Below, piece after piece: positions 53,054-63,121 of a stretch of 64,000 nt of DNA. A model generated the notes under the pieces. The model was not told the DNA's origin. It saw only the letters and a program-made list of their open reading frames with translations, and ran no database searches. The DNA lies in assembly GCA_017541105.1 (NCBI GenBank), contig JAFXZS010000019.1, forward strand, positions 101,985-165,984, in the 5' to 3' direction. How positions within the stretch are numbered: the stretch's first letter is position 1; every line of letters begins with the position of its first letter. The stretch comes from Clostridia bacterium. GTDB taxonomy: Bacteria > Bacillota > Clostridia > Christensenellales > Aristaeellaceae. A program made the position numbers and the translations under genes.

Positions 53054-56000
53054 ATGTACAATAAAGTCGCGACAGACATGAACTTCGTCGCAAGGGAGAA
53101 GAAGACCGCGGAGATGTGGAAGGAAAAGGACATCATCCGCAAGAGCTTCCGCCTGCGGGACGGGAACGATCAGTTTACATTCTACGACGGACCGCCCACC
53201 GCGAACGGCAAGCCGCATATCGGCCATATCGAGACCCGGGTCATCAAGGACCTGATCCCCCGGTATCAGACCATGAAGGGAAAGAACGTGCTGCGCAAGG
53301 CCGGCTGGGACACCCACGGACTGCCGGTGGAGCTGGAGGTTGAAAAGACGCTGGGGCTTGACGGGAAGCCGCAGATCGAGCAGTACGGCATCGAACCGTT
53401 CATTGCTGAATGCAAAAAGAGCGTGTGGAAATACCTGCACGAGTGGGAGAAAATGTCCGAGCAGGTCGGTTACTGGGTGGACATGGAGCATCCCTATATC
53501 ACCTATGACAACAACTATATCGAGAGCGAATGGTGGAGCCTGAAGCAGATCCATGAAAAGGGCCTGCTGTACCAGGGCCACAAGATCGTGCCCTACTGCC
53601 CCCGCTGCGGAACGGCCCTGAGCAGCCACGAGGTTGCCCAGGGGTACAAGAATGTTAAGGAGACGTCCGCGTTCGTGCGCTTCCGGGTTAAAGGCGAGGA
53701 GAACACGTACCTGCTGGCATGGACGACCACGCCCTGGACGCTGCCGAGCAACCTGGCGCTGTGCGTGAATCCCCGCGACACCTATTGCCGCCTGGAGGCG
53801 GACGGCGTGAAGTACATCATGGCCCGCGCTTTGGTGGAAAAGGTGTTTGGGGACAGGGAGGTCACCGTCGAGGAGGAATTCGACGGGCAGAGCCTGAAAG
53901 GCATGGAGTATGAACCGCTGTACCGGTTTGTCGAGCCGGATAAGAAGGCCTGGTTCGTGGTCTGCGACGACTACGTGACCATGGAGGACGGCACGGGCAT
54001 CGTGCACCAGGCGCCTGCCTTCGGTGAGGACGACAACCGGGTATGCCGGGAGAACGGGCTGCCCTTTATCAACCTCGTGGACACCCAGGGAAAATTCGTA
54101 GAGGAAACGGCCTGGGCCGGAACCTTCGTCAAGGACGCGGATCCCCTGATCCTGGAGGATCTGAAGGACCGCGGGCTGCTGTTTGCCGCGGTGCCCTTCG
54201 CCCATGACTATCCCTTCTGCTGGCGCTGCGACACGCCGCTGCTGTACTACGCGCGGCCTACCTGGTTCATCCGGATGACGGCGCTGCGGGACAACCTGGT
54301 GCGGAACAACCGGACGGTCAACTGGATGCCGGATAACATCAAGGAAGGCCGGATGGGCAACTTCCTGGAGAATGTGATCGACTGGGGCCTGAGCCGGGAA
54401 CGGTACTGGGGGACCCCCCTGCCGGTGTGGAAGTGCGAGGCAGGGCACATGCATGTGATCGGCTCCCGGAAAGAGCTGCGGGAAATGGCGATCGAGGATC
54501 CGGGTCCCGATCTTGAGCTGCACCGTCCCTTTATTGACGCGGTCACGATCCGCTGCCCGGAATGCGGCGGGGAGATGCATCGGGTCAAGGAGGTTATCGA
54601 CTGCTGGTATGATTCCGGTTCGATGCCCTTCGCCCAGTGGCATTATCCCTTTGAGCACAAGGAAGAATTTGAAAAGAATTTCCCCGCGGACTTCATCTCC
54701 GAAGCCATCGACCAGACACGCGGATGGTTCTATACGCTGGAGGCGATCTCCACGCTGCTGTTCGACTGCGCACCGTTCAAAAACTGTATCGTGCTGGGGC
54801 ACGTGCAGGACGCGGAAGGCCGCAAGATGAGCAAGCACCTGGGAAATGTTGTGGATCCCTTTATCATGCTGGATAAATTCGGAGCGGACGCGATCCGGTG
54901 GTACTTCTATACCTCCTCCGCGCCGTGGCTGCCCAGCCGTTTCAGCGAGGAAGCCGTGCAGGAAGGCCAGCGGAAGTTCCTGGCCACGCTGCAGAACACC
55001 TACGCCTTCTTCGCCATGTACGCGCAGATCGACGGATTCGATCCCACGGCGCACCCGCTGGAAAAGGCGGAGCTGACGCTGATGGACCGCTGGATCCTGA
55101 GCAAGTTGAACACCCTGATCGCCGAGGTGGACGATCACCTGGCCAATTACCGGATCACGGAAGGCGCCAACGCGCTGGCGGCCTTTGTGGACGACCTGAG
55201 CAACTGGTACGTGCGCCGCGGGCGGGAACGCTTCTGGGGCAAGGGCATGGCCGGCGACAAGGAAGCCGCCTTCGCTACGCTGTACCATGTGCTGGTAACG
55301 CTGAGCAAGCTGTGCGCGCCGTTTATCCCCTTCCTGGCGGAGGAGATCTGGCAGAACCTCGTCGTGAACAATGTTCCTGGAGCCGAGGAAAGCGTGCACC
55401 TGTGCGATTTCCCGGTGAGCGACGCAAGCCGGATCGATCCGGACGTGGAAAAACAGATGGACGCGCTGCTGGAAGTGATCCAGCTGGGGCGCGCCTGCCG
55501 GAATGCCGCGAACATGAAGGTCCGCCAGCCGCTGGAAAAGCTGTACGTGAAGGGCGCTGCCTTTGACAAGGCCTATCAGGAACTGTGCGAGGACGAGCTG
55601 AACGTCCGGGAGGTGCTCTTTACCGAGGATGCCCGGGCTTTCACGACCTACAGGCTGAAACCGCAGATGCGGACCCTGGGCCCGAAGTACGGCAAGCTGC
55701 TGGGCAAGATCGGCCAGTACCTGGCGGGGGCTGACGGGAACGACGTGGTGGACGCCTTTGGAAGGGGAGAGGAAATCTCCTTCATGATCGACGATACGCA
55801 GGTCACGCTGAGCGCACCGGACGTGCTGACAGAGCCCATGCAGAAGCCCGGCTTCACCGCCATGGAGGACAAGGGCGTTACGGTCGTGCTGGACACCAAC
55901 CTGACGGAGGAACTGATCTGCGAAGGCTATGCGCGGGAAGTGATCTCCAAGCTGCAGACCATGCGCAAGGAAGCCGGCTTCGAGGTGACGGACCGGATTC

Positions 56001-56179
56001 ATGTGACCTACGCGGGAGACGACGGGCTTGCGGCCGCGCTGGAGAAGTACGGCGGCATGATCGCCGGGACGACGCTGGCCCTGAGCCTGAAGCGGGGAGA
56101 TCCCGAAGACGGCGCCGTCAGCAGGGACTGGGATATCAACGGAAAGAAAGCTATTCTCGGAATCAGGAAAAACGGATGA
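53054..56179 (+). CDS. ileS: Isoleucine-tRNA ligase
   Basis: 1041 residues. Class I signatures are H55-I-G-H58 in GKPHIGHIETR and K591-MSKH in RKMSKHLGNV. WTTTPWTLPSNLAL marks the editing domain, DQTRGWFYTL the conserved IleRS stretch, and the C-terminal part carries the anticodon-binding domain. Length and pattern fit the eukaryote-like (type 2) branch. AGGAGG directly upstream favours the ATG at 53054 over one 16 codons earlier. No T-box fits in the 81-base gap. Confidence 0.95.
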   Translation: MYNKVATDMNFVAREKKTAEMWKEKDIIRKSFRLRDGNDQFTFYDGPPTANGKPHIGHIETRVIKDLIPRYQTMKGKNVLRKAGWDTHGLPVELEVEKTLGLDGKPQIEQYGIEPFIAECKKSVWKYLHEWEKMSEQVGYWVDMEHPYITYDNNYIESEWWSLKQIHEKGLLYQGHKIVPYCPRCGTALSSHEVAQGYKNVKETSAFVRFRVKGEENTYLLAWTTTPWTLPSNLALCVNPRDTYCRLEADGVKYIMARALVEKVFGDREVTVEEEFDGQSLKGMEYEPLYRFVEPDKKAWFVVCDDYVTMEDGTGIVHQAPAFGEDDNRVCRENGLPFINLVDTQGKFVEETAWAGTFVKDADPLILEDLKDRGLLFAAVPFAHDYPFCWRCDTPLLYYARPTWFIRMTALRDNLVRNNRTVNWMPDNIKEGRMGNFLENVIDWGLSRERYWGTPLPVWKCEAGHMHVIGSRKELREMAIEDPGPDLELHRPFIDAVTIRCPECGGEMHRVKEVIDCWYDSGSMPFAQWHYPFEHKEEFEKNFPADFISEAIDQTRGWFYTLEAISTLLFDCAPFKNCIVLGHVQDAEGRKMSKHLGNVVDPFIMLDKFGADAIRWYFYTSSAPWLPSRFSEEAVQEGQRKFLATLQNTYAFFAMYAQIDGFDPTAHPLEKAELTLMDRWILSKLNTLIAEVDDHLANYRITEGANALAAFVDDLSNWYVRRGRERFWGKGMAGDKEAAFATLYHVLVTLSKLCAPFIPFLAEEIWQNLVVNNVPGAEESVHLCDFPVSDASRIDPDVEKQMDALLEVIQLGRACRNAANMKVRQPLEKLYVKGAAFDKAYQELCEDELNVREVLFTEDARAFTTYRLKPQMRTLGPKYGKLLGKIGQYLAGADGNDVVDAFGRGEEISFMIDDTQVTLSAPDVLTEPMQKPGFTAMEDKGVTVVLDTNLTEELICEGYAREVISKLQTMRKEAGFEVTDRIHVTYAGDDGLAAALEKYGGMIAGTTLALSLKRGDPEDGAVSRDWDINGKKAILGIRKNG

Positions 56180-57474
56180 AAATAGCAATGATCGGGCAGG
56201 ACATTCCGGTGCTCCTGCCCACCCTTTTAACTGACCTTCTTTTCGCGGGGAAGGAAGCGGACGCCCGGATCACTGTAGAGGAAGGAAACCCGGCCATGCA
56301 GGAGGTGCTGCGGGGCTATGGGGAGGCGGTGTTCCGGCACGCCGGCATCGGCGGCGGAATCACGGTCAGCGGCGACCGGAAGGAAGTCCTCCGCGGTGCG
56401 GACTGTGTCATTTACGCCGGGGATCCCCAGGCGGCCAGCCGGTTTTTCATGGACCGGAGCGCCCTGGGAAGCGACCGGGAGGAGGATCCCGGTCTGACGG
56501 ACCAGGCCCGGGTGAACGGGGGAATCGGCGGCCTGATGCATGCATTGCGGGCGGGCAGGGCGATTCTGGATCTGTGCGGAAGCATGGACGAGTGCTGCCC
56601 GGAGGCGATCGTAATCAACCTGGGCCAGCCGATGGCCCGGACAACGGCCGTATTCCTGGATCGGGGATACCGGTGCTGGGGCATGGGGCGTACCCCGATG
56701 AAAGGCGCCAACGGCGCGGAAACCTACGCGAAGCGGCTGCAGATTCCGCCGGAGCGGCTGCGGGCGGAAACGGCCGGGCTGCCGGGGTTCGCCTTCCTGA
56801 CGGAGATCCGGGACGGCAATGCGGACCTGATGCCGAAGCTGAAAAAAGCGGCGGAAAAAAACGAGCTCGGCAGCCTGAGCAAAAGATGGCTCGGGTGGTG
56901 GGACGCCCTTCCCGCGGGGGACGTGACGGACCATGCGGAATTCCTTCCGGCGCAGCCGGATTTCATTCCGGAGGAGAAGCCGGAGTTCGGCGAGAGCGTC
57001 GAAAAACGGAAGGAACGGATCCTGTATATGAACACCGTGCGGGAGCAGGGGGCGGAGGCCCGGGAAGGCGCCATGGCCCAGCTGCTGCTGCTGAGCAAGG
57101 CGCCGCCGATCCGGCCGATGAGGCTGGCCCTGGCGCTGCTCCGGAAGGAAACCGCGGAGATTCCGGCGGTGACCAGGAGGAACGGCCGGGAAATGCCGCA
57201 GCTGCCGGAGGACGCCGTGATCGAGGCGGCGCTGTGCCTGAAGGACGGGGAAGAGCAGGCGCGGGGCATCCGGGTGCCGGACGCGCTGGCGGAGGTGCTG
57301 CGGGAGGTAGACAGCGCCAACCGGCTGGCCGCGAAAGCCGCGGAAGGCGATGCCGGCGCCCTGCGGGAATACGTGGAGACCGATCCGGCGCTGGACGGCC
57401 TGGACCGGCTGTACTGTATGGATGTGGTCACTGCGCTGATGGCGCTGCACGGGGATGTCCTGGACGCGGATTGA
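56176..57474 (+). CDS. GH4-like protein without the metal ligands
   Basis: 432 residues with the overall order of GH4 (LplD/alpha-glucosidase type) proteins: Rossmann-like start MKIAMIGQDIPVLLPTLLTD, then GGLMHALRAGRAILDL, CCPEAIVINLGQPMARTT, and CWGMGRTPM. In active GH4 enzymes the last two read N-x-x-NP and GLCH; here Asn is Gln and both the Cys and His manganese ligands are replaced (GMGR). It may be catalytically dead or changed in function. Its ATG overlaps the ileS stop (ATGA), so it is co-translated with ileS. Confidence 0.65.
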   Translation: MKIAMIGQDIPVLLPTLLTDLLFAGKEADARITVEEGNPAMQEVLRGYGEAVFRHAGIGGGITVSGDRKEVLRGADCVIYAGDPQAASRFFMDRSALGSDREEDPGLTDQARVNGGIGGLMHALRAGRAILDLCGSMDECCPEAIVINLGQPMARTTAVFLDRGYRCWGMGRTPMKGANGAETYAKRLQIPPERLRAETAGLPGFAFLTEIRDGNADLMPKLKKAAEKNELGSLSKRWLGWWDALPAGDVTDHAEFLPAQPDFIPEEKPEFGESVEKRKERILYMNTVREQGAEAREGAMAQLLLLSKAPPIRPMRLALALLRKETAEIPAVTRRNGREMPQLPEDAVIEAALCLKDGEEQARGIRVPDALAEVLREVDSANRLAAKAAEGDAGALREYVETDPALDGLDRLYCMDVVTALMALHGDVLDAD

Positions 57475-57502
57475 ACGACTGAAGGATTGAGAGGGCTGGA
57501 GA

Positions 57503-58366
57503 ATGTTCCTTGCGGACACCTGGACGGACTATGAAGTGCTGGACACCGGGGACGGGGAGAAGCTGGAGCGCTGGGGGGAAATCATCCTGCGCCGGCCGGA
57601 CCCTCAGGTCATCTGGCCGAAGGCGGACAGCGCCCTGTGGAAGAAGGCACAGGCCCATTACCACCGCAGCGAACGCGGCGGCGGGGAGTGGGAATTCCTG
57701 GAAAAGCTGCCGGAGAAATGGACCGTGCGCCATGACGGGCTGCGCTTCTATGTGCGGCCGACAGGCTTTAAGCATACGGGTCTCTTTCCGGAACAGGCGT
57801 CCAACTGGGTATGGATGAGCGACCTGATCCGGCGTTCCGGCCGGAACGACCTGAAGATCCTGAATCTTTTCGGATATACCGGCGGTGCGACGATGGCCTG
57901 CGCGGCCGCGGGAGCTCACGTGACCCATGTGGACGCCGCGAAGGGAATGGTCCAGTGGGCCAAGGAGAACCGGGAGCTGAGCCGGCTGCCGGAAACCTCC
58001 TTCCGCTGGATCGTGGAGGATGCGCTGCGCTTTGTGCAGCGGGAGATCCGCCGGGGCAGCCGGTATGACGGGATCCTGATGGATCCGCCCAGCTACGGCC
58101 GGGGGCCTTCGGGAGAGGTGTGGAAGCTGGAGAACGAACTGTACGGCCTGATTGAGACCAGCGCGCAGGTGCTGTCCGACCGGCCGCTGTTTTTCCTGAT
58201 CAACAGCTATACCACCGGATTCCAGGCCAGCGTGCTGAACAATATGCTGGAAAAATGCGTGATCCGCCGCTTCGGCGGCTTTGCGGACAGCGAGGAGCTG
58301 TGCCTGCCGGTGACCACCGGAGGCGTGCTGCCCTGCGGTGCCAGCGGGAGGTGGCAGCGTGGCTGA
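57503..58366 (+). CDS. SAM-dependent RNA methyltransferase (RlmI/RlmK-like)
   Basis: 287 residues. The SAM-binding motif is LNLFGYTGGATMACAAAGA, followed by HVDAAKGMVQWAKEN and the catalytic-site motif LMDPPSYGRG. This matches the PF10672-type class I methyltransferases related to 23S rRNA m5C methyltransferases. It lies 28 bases after the GH4-like gene and overlaps the pseudouridine synthase gene by eight bases, so an RNA-modification role fits its neighbours. Confidence 0.85.
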   Translation: MFLADTWTDYEVLDTGDGEKLERWGEIILRRPDPQVIWPKADSALWKKAQAHYHRSERGGGEWEFLEKLPEKWTVRHDGLRFYVRPTGFKHTGLFPEQASNWVWMSDLIRRSGRNDLKILNLFGYTGGATMACAAAGAHVTHVDAAKGMVQWAKENRELSRLPETSFRWIVEDALRFVQREIRRGSRYDGILMDPPSYGRGPSGEVWKLENELYGLIETSAQVLSDRPLFFLINSYTTGFQASVLNNMLEKCVIRRFGGFADSEELCLPVTTGGVLPCGASGRWQRG

Positions 58367-59144
58367 CGTGCTGTATGAGGACAACCATGTCCTGGTGGCC
58401 ATCAAGCCGCCGAATATGCTTTCCCAGGCGGACTCCACCGGGGATACGGATTTTCTGACGCTGATGAAGGAGTATATCCGGGAGAAATACCATAAGCCAG
58501 GCAACGTATATCTCGGCCTGGTGCACAGGCTGGACCGCCCGGTGGGCGGCCTGATGGTTTTCGCCCGGACCAGCAAGGCGGCGTCCCGGCTGAGCGCCCA
58601 GATGCGGGAGCATGCGATGGGCCGGGAATACCTGTGCGTGGTGACGGGGGACGCGGAGAAGCAGTTTACCCTGACGGATTACCTGATCCATGACCCGATC
58701 TCCAACCGGGAGACGGTCTGCGAGGCGGATGAAAAGGGCAGCAAGCTCGCGATCCTGCACGGCCGGTGCATAGACAGCCGGGAGGGGACCAGCCTGTGCG
58801 CGCTCCGCCTGGAGACGGGGCGCAAGCATCAGATCCGTGCCCAGATGAGCAACGCGGGATGGCCGCTGTGGGGCGACAACCGGTACGGTACGGGCATTCC
58901 CGGGCAGCAGATCGCGCTGTGGGGATACAAGCTGACCTTCGAGCATCCGGTGACCCGCCGCAGGATGACGTTCCACAGCATGCCGGAAGGCAATGTCTGG
59001 AGCCTGTACGCGGATCTGCTGGAGGTTCCGGAGGATATTGACGAGCGGCAGGAACCGGAGCAGATCCATATTCAGGAAGAGGTTGTCCAGAAGCTGGAGG
59101 AGTTTGACAAATATAAGCCCGTGCAGCGGGACGAACTGCTCTGA
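58359..59144 (+). CDS. RluA-family RNA pseudouridine synthase
   Basis: 261 residues. The catalytic Asp is in LVHRLDRPVGGLMVF; GREYLCVV and LETGRKHQIRAQM are the other RluA signatures. The GTG at 58359 is the start, with GGGAGGT just upstream inside the methyltransferase gene; an in-frame GTG seven codons earlier lacks a site. No S4 domain is present. The C-terminal tail of about 40 acidic residues is an extension beyond the usual core. Confidence 0.9.
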   Translation: MADVLYEDNHVLVAIKPPNMLSQADSTGDTDFLTLMKEYIREKYHKPGNVYLGLVHRLDRPVGGLMVFARTSKAASRLSAQMREHAMGREYLCVVTGDAEKQFTLTDYLIHDPISNRETVCEADEKGSKLAILHGRCIDSREGTSLCALRLETGRKHQIRAQMSNAGWPLWGDNRYGTGIPGQQIALWGYKLTFEHPVTRRRMTFHSMPEGNVWSLYADLLEVPEDIDERQEPEQIHIQEEVVQKLEEFDKYKPVQRDELL

Positions 59145-59190
59145 CCGTCCCCCGGGCCGGCAGAAACGCGGGAGAATCCCCCGCGGATAA

Positions 59191-60330
<1,140 letters not shown>

Positions 60331-60347
60331 AACAGGAGGAAAGGAAT

Positions 60348-60983
60348 ATGAAGATTTTACCCGTCACCGATCCCTCTTTCAAAAACTACGGCCAGATCCT
60401 GGAAGGTTATGACCTGAAGGAACTGCTGGAAACGCTGGACAGGGTAACCCCCTGCCCGGACGGCGTGGATTATGTGCCGGAGCAGGCCGAGCTGCAGGTG
60501 CTGCCGATTGAGAAGGATCTGCGGAACAACGCATACGGCGGCATGCCCATCCAGATCGGCTGGTGCAACGGCCACAACACGAAGATGAACTGCCTGGAGT
60601 ATCACCGGGACAGTGAACTGAACGTGGGCACGGAAGACTTTATCCTGCTGCTGGCCAAGCGGGAAGACCTCGAAGACGGGGTGCTGGACGCGGATAAGGT
60701 TGTTGCGTATTACTGCCCGGCCGGTGTGATGGTTGAAGTCTATGCTACCACTCTGCACTATGCTCCCTGCAGCGCAAAGAAGGGGCAGGGCTTCAAAGTC
60801 GTGATTGTCCTGCCGAAGGGAACCAATCTGGCAAAGCCGGAAATCACCGTGAAGAATCCCGAGGATGAAATCCTGTGGGCGGCCAACAAGTGGCTGCTGG
60901 CGCACGCGGAATCCGCCGAAGCGGCCCAAGGCGCCAAGGTGCTGATCCGGGGTGCCAATCCGGACATCGCGGATCTGATCTGA
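60348..60983 (+). CDS. DUF4867-family protein
   Basis: 211 residues, matching the DUF4867 family in length and in stretches such as NCLEYHRDSELNVGTEDFIL and VEVYATTLHYAPC. The fold looks cupin-like and H86, H137-type residues could bind metal, but the activity is unknown; family members are often found near sugar metabolism genes. An AGGAGG site precedes the ATG, 17 bases after tgt. Confidence 0.75.
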   Translation: MKILPVTDPSFKNYGQILEGYDLKELLETLDRVTPCPDGVDYVPEQAELQVLPIEKDLRNNAYGGMPIQIGWCNGHNTKMNCLEYHRDSELNVGTEDFILLLAKREDLEDGVLDADKVVAYYCPAGVMVEVYATTLHYAPCSAKKGQGFKVVIVLPKGTNLAKPEITVKNPEDEILWAANKWLLAHAESAEAAQGAKVLIRGANPDIADLI

Positions 60984-60998
60984 TCCGAACATACAGAG

Positions 60999-61028
60999 CG
61001 GGCGCTGCCATCCGGCAGCGCCCGTTTT
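60999..61028 (+). terminator. Terminator after the tgt/DUF4867 genes
   Basis: CGGGCGCTGCC (60999-61009) pairs perfectly with 61014-61024 around an ATCC loop and is followed by TTTT. It lies between convergent genes. Confidence 0.85.
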
Positions 61029-61040
61029 GTGCATCCGGCC

Positions 61041-62540
61041 TTACAGGCCGTACAGTTCGCTGTATTTCTTTTTCAGGTATCCGGTATATACCGAGGCATC
61101 AAGCGGGCCGCCCATGGCGGCAGGCAGCAGATCCTGCGGCTTTTTCAGCATGCCGTACTGGTGAATCCGATCCGTCAGCCAGGCGGTGACGGGAGAAAGG
61201 TTGCCCGCCGCAACCGCGGACCAGACATCCACGGTCTTTTCCATCTCCCGGAGCATCTGGACGCCGTAAGCGCTGCCCAGGGCGTAGGAGGGGAAGTATC
61301 CCATGCCGCCGAAGGACCAGTGGCTGTCCTGCAGGGCGCCGCGGCGGTCATCCGGGACATCGACGCCCAGGAATTCCTTATAAAGGCGGTTCCATTCCCC
61401 GGGAATGTCGCTCACGGCCAGATCGCCGGCGATCATCGCTTTCTCCAGCTCATAGCGGATCATCACATGCAGGGGGTAGGTCAGCTCATCCGCGTCGGTG
61501 CGGATCAGGGAAGGTTTGGACAGGTTGATGGCGGAATACAGCTCCTCTTCGGTCAGCGAACCGATCTGCTCCGGGAAGACTTCCTTCAGGATCTTCAGCA
61601 GCGGCGTGCAGAAGGCGCGGCTCCGCCCGATGATGTTCTCGTAAAAGCGGGACTGGCTTTCATGAATGCCCATGGTGGCCCCGCCGGCGAGGCAGGTGAA
61701 CTGCAGGTCGTCCCGCACGTCCAGCTCATACAGCGCGTGGCCGCCTTCGTGGATCACGCTGTACATGCTGGAAAAGGGATCTTCCTCATGGTAATGTGTG
61801 GTGATCCGCACATCCCATTTGTTGGTGCCGTTGGTGAAGGGATGCTCCGTCTCCCCGAGCGTGCAGTTCAGGGGATCAATGCCTTCCAGATCCATGATCT
61901 TTTTGGAGAAAACCCGCTGCTTTTCAACCGGCCAGGTGTTTTTCAGGAACGCGGGAACCGGCTTCTCCCGTTTGGCCACTTCCAGAATGACGGGCGACAG
62001 ATCCTCCCGCAGCGCACGGAAGAACGGATCCAGCATCTCCATGGAAATGCCTTTTTCATACAGGTCCAGCAGGACGTCATATGCGGGCTTTTCCGGATCC
62101 TTCAGTGCGGCGTAACGGCGGCGGGCGGTCAGAAGCTTTTCAAGGTAGGGGGCAAACATGTTCCAGTCGCTCTTTTCCTTCGCCTCATGCCAGACCGCGC
62201 CGGACTCGTTTGCCAGCTCCTGCCAGGCGATGAATTCCTCCATGGGCAGCACATGCAGATCGTCGTAGTTTTCCTTCATCACTTCCGCCCGGCGGAAGGT
62301 GATCTCGTCCATCTCATCCCTGTTCTGCAGGATGGTATCCAGAATCTCGCCGATTTCCGGGTTGACCAGCTGGCGGTAGGTCAGTTCTCCCAGGTAGGCA
62401 AGGGCTTTGCCCCGGCCTTTCCAGGAATTCTTCGGGGCCACGGTATCTCCGTCCACATGCAGAATACTCTGGGCATGCCCCAGAGCATAGCCGGCTTTTT
62501 CAATTTCATTGAGCTTTTCAACAGCTTCTTTCAAAGTCAT
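61041..62540 (-). CDS. M32-family metallocarboxypeptidase
   Basis: 499 residues, the standard length for the Taq carboxypeptidase family. The zinc motif is H264-E265-G-G-H268 in VIHEGGHALYE, and the family-specific GIHESQSRFYEN follows. It releases C-terminal residues from peptides in the cytoplasm. The ATG at 62540 sits after an AAAGGAG site with long spacing. It is convergent with the tgt series and divergent from tRNA-Ala. Confidence 0.93.
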   Translation of the reverse strand: MTLKEAVEKLNEIEKAGYALGHAQSILHVDGDTVAPKNSWKGRGKALAYLGELTYRQLVNPEIGEILDTILQNRDEMDEITFRRAEVMKENYDDLHVLPMEEFIAWQELANESGAVWHEAKEKSDWNMFAPYLEKLLTARRRYAALKDPEKPAYDVLLDLYEKGISMEMLDPFFRALREDLSPVILEVAKREKPVPAFLKNTWPVEKQRVFSKKIMDLEGIDPLNCTLGETEHPFTNGTNKWDVRITTHYHEEDPFSSMYSVIHEGGHALYELDVRDDLQFTCLAGGATMGIHESQSRFYENIIGRSRAFCTPLLKILKEVFPEQIGSLTEEELYSAINLSKPSLIRTDADELTYPLHVMIRYELEKAMIAGDLAVSDIPGEWNRLYKEFLGVDVPDDRRGALQDSHWSFGGMGYFPSYALGSAYGVQMLREMEKTVDVWSAVAAGNLSPVTAWLTDRIHQYGMLKKPQDLLPAAMGGPLDASVYTGYLKKKYSELYGL

Positions 62541-62568
62541 GGTCTTCACACTCCTTTGCGGCCATTTT

Positions 62569-62597
62569 ATCATATTGCAGAGAGAAATGGAATGAAA
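62569..62597 (-). promoter_or_regulatory. Promoter of the M32 peptidase gene
   Basis: Minus-strand TTTCAT (62597-62592), 17-base spacer, TATGAT (62574-62569), 29 bases before the start codon. Confidence 0.5.
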
Positions 62598-62603
62598 AAG
62601 TAC

Positions 62604-62632
62604 TTTACAAAACCGGAAAGATATGATATCAT
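62604..62632 (+). promoter_or_regulatory. Promoter of tRNA-Ala
   Basis: TTTACA (62604-62609), 17-base spacer, TATCAT (62627-62632), 11 bases before the first tRNA base. Confidence 0.65.
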
Positions 62633-62643
62633 GACCGCTGTTC

Positions 62644-62719
62644 GGGGCATTAGCGCAGTTGGTAGCGCACAACACTGGCAGTGTTGGGGTCAGGAGTTCG
62701 AATCTCCTATGCTCCACCA
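62644..62719 (+). tRNA. tRNA-Ala(GGC)
   Basis: 76 bases with encoded CCA. The acceptor stem GGGGCAT pairs with ATGCTCC and includes G3:U70, the alanine identity pair. D-arm GCGCAGTTGGTAGCGC; anticodon stem CAACA/TGTTG with loop CTGGCAG, giving anticodon GGC; T-arm AGGAGTTCGAATCTCCT. All arms pair. Confidence 0.97.
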
Positions 62720-62722
62720 CCC

Positions 62723-62766
62723 AACCACCCTAATCTTGATACGAGGTTAGGGTGGTTACTTTTTTC
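62723..62766 (+). terminator. Terminator of tRNA-Ala
   Basis: AACCACCCTAA (62723-62733) pairs perfectly with 62747-62757, 13-base loop, then ACTTTTTTC. It starts four bases after the tRNA CCA. Confidence 0.85.
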
Positions 62767-62769
62767 TCG

Positions 62770-62793
62770 AAAAGCCCGAAAACACGGGCTTTT
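62770..62793. terminator. Second hairpin after tRNA-Ala
   Basis: AAAAGCCCG (62770-62778) pairs with CGGGCTTTT (62785-62793) around AAAACA. The terminal A/T pairs make it readable as a terminator on either strand. Confidence 0.5.
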
Positions 62794-62803
62794 CAAGACT
62801 TCA

Positions 62804-63050
62804 CCCGTAGGACTATCGGCATTGATTTCGGCCTTTCGTGGGCCGATTTTTTCATTTTTGGCGCATATAGGGCTACGGGAACACCTTTCCCCGTAGGCTT
62901 ATGACCATTCCCGTAGCCCTATAAGGCTCTCCCGTAGGCTTATACCCCTGTTCCCGTAGTCCTATAAGGCTTCCCCGTAGGCTTATGCCTCATTCCCGTA
63001 GTCCTATAAGGTTCTCCCGTAGGCTTATACCCCTATTCCCGTAGTCCAAT
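62804..63050. repeat. Array of CCCGTAG repeats with about 21-bp period
   Basis: CCCGTAG begins at 62890, 62910, 62931, 62953, 62974, 62995, 63016 and 63038, so spacings are 20-22 bases, two helical turns. Odd copies read CCCGTAGGCTTAT; even copies read CCCGTAG(T/C)CCTATAAGG, except the last, which decays to CCAAT. A lone outlier is at 62804 (CCCGTAGGACTAT). An inverted copy at 62867-62880 is the exact complement of TCCCGTAGCCCTAT at 62909-62922. The array fills most of the 381-base gap between tRNA-Ala and the recombinase gene. There are no variable spacers. Confidence 0.85.
62828..62852 (+). terminator. Third hairpin with U-run
   Basis: TCGGCC (62828-62833) pairs with GGCCGA (62841-62846), followed directly by TTTTTT. 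Third terminator-like hairpin within 130 bases. Confidence 0.55.
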
Positions 63051-63075
63051 TAAAAATGAGCGGTCAGCCCGCCCA

Positions 63076-63121
63076 CAAAAAGAATCACGGTCAGGTGGTC
63101 TCATTCAACCCTGACCGTGAT
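63076..63121 (-). terminator. Terminator overlapping the recombinase stop codon
   Basis: A 12-bp perfect repeat (ATCACGGTCAGG 63084-63095, CCTGACCGTGAT 63110-63121) with the TGA stop (63103-63101) inside its 14-base loop. On the minus strand it is followed by TTCTTTTTG. Confidence 0.75.

Noticed and set aside
62723-62766. The perfect repeat after the tRNA as an attachment site
   Set aside because: Its shape (stem, loop, then a run of T) and spacing directly after CCA fit a tRNA terminator; no second copy of the tRNA end is visible.
62804-63050. The repeat array as a CRISPR
   Set aside because: The repeats are near-contiguous with a 21-base period and no variable spacers, and there are no cas genes in the window.
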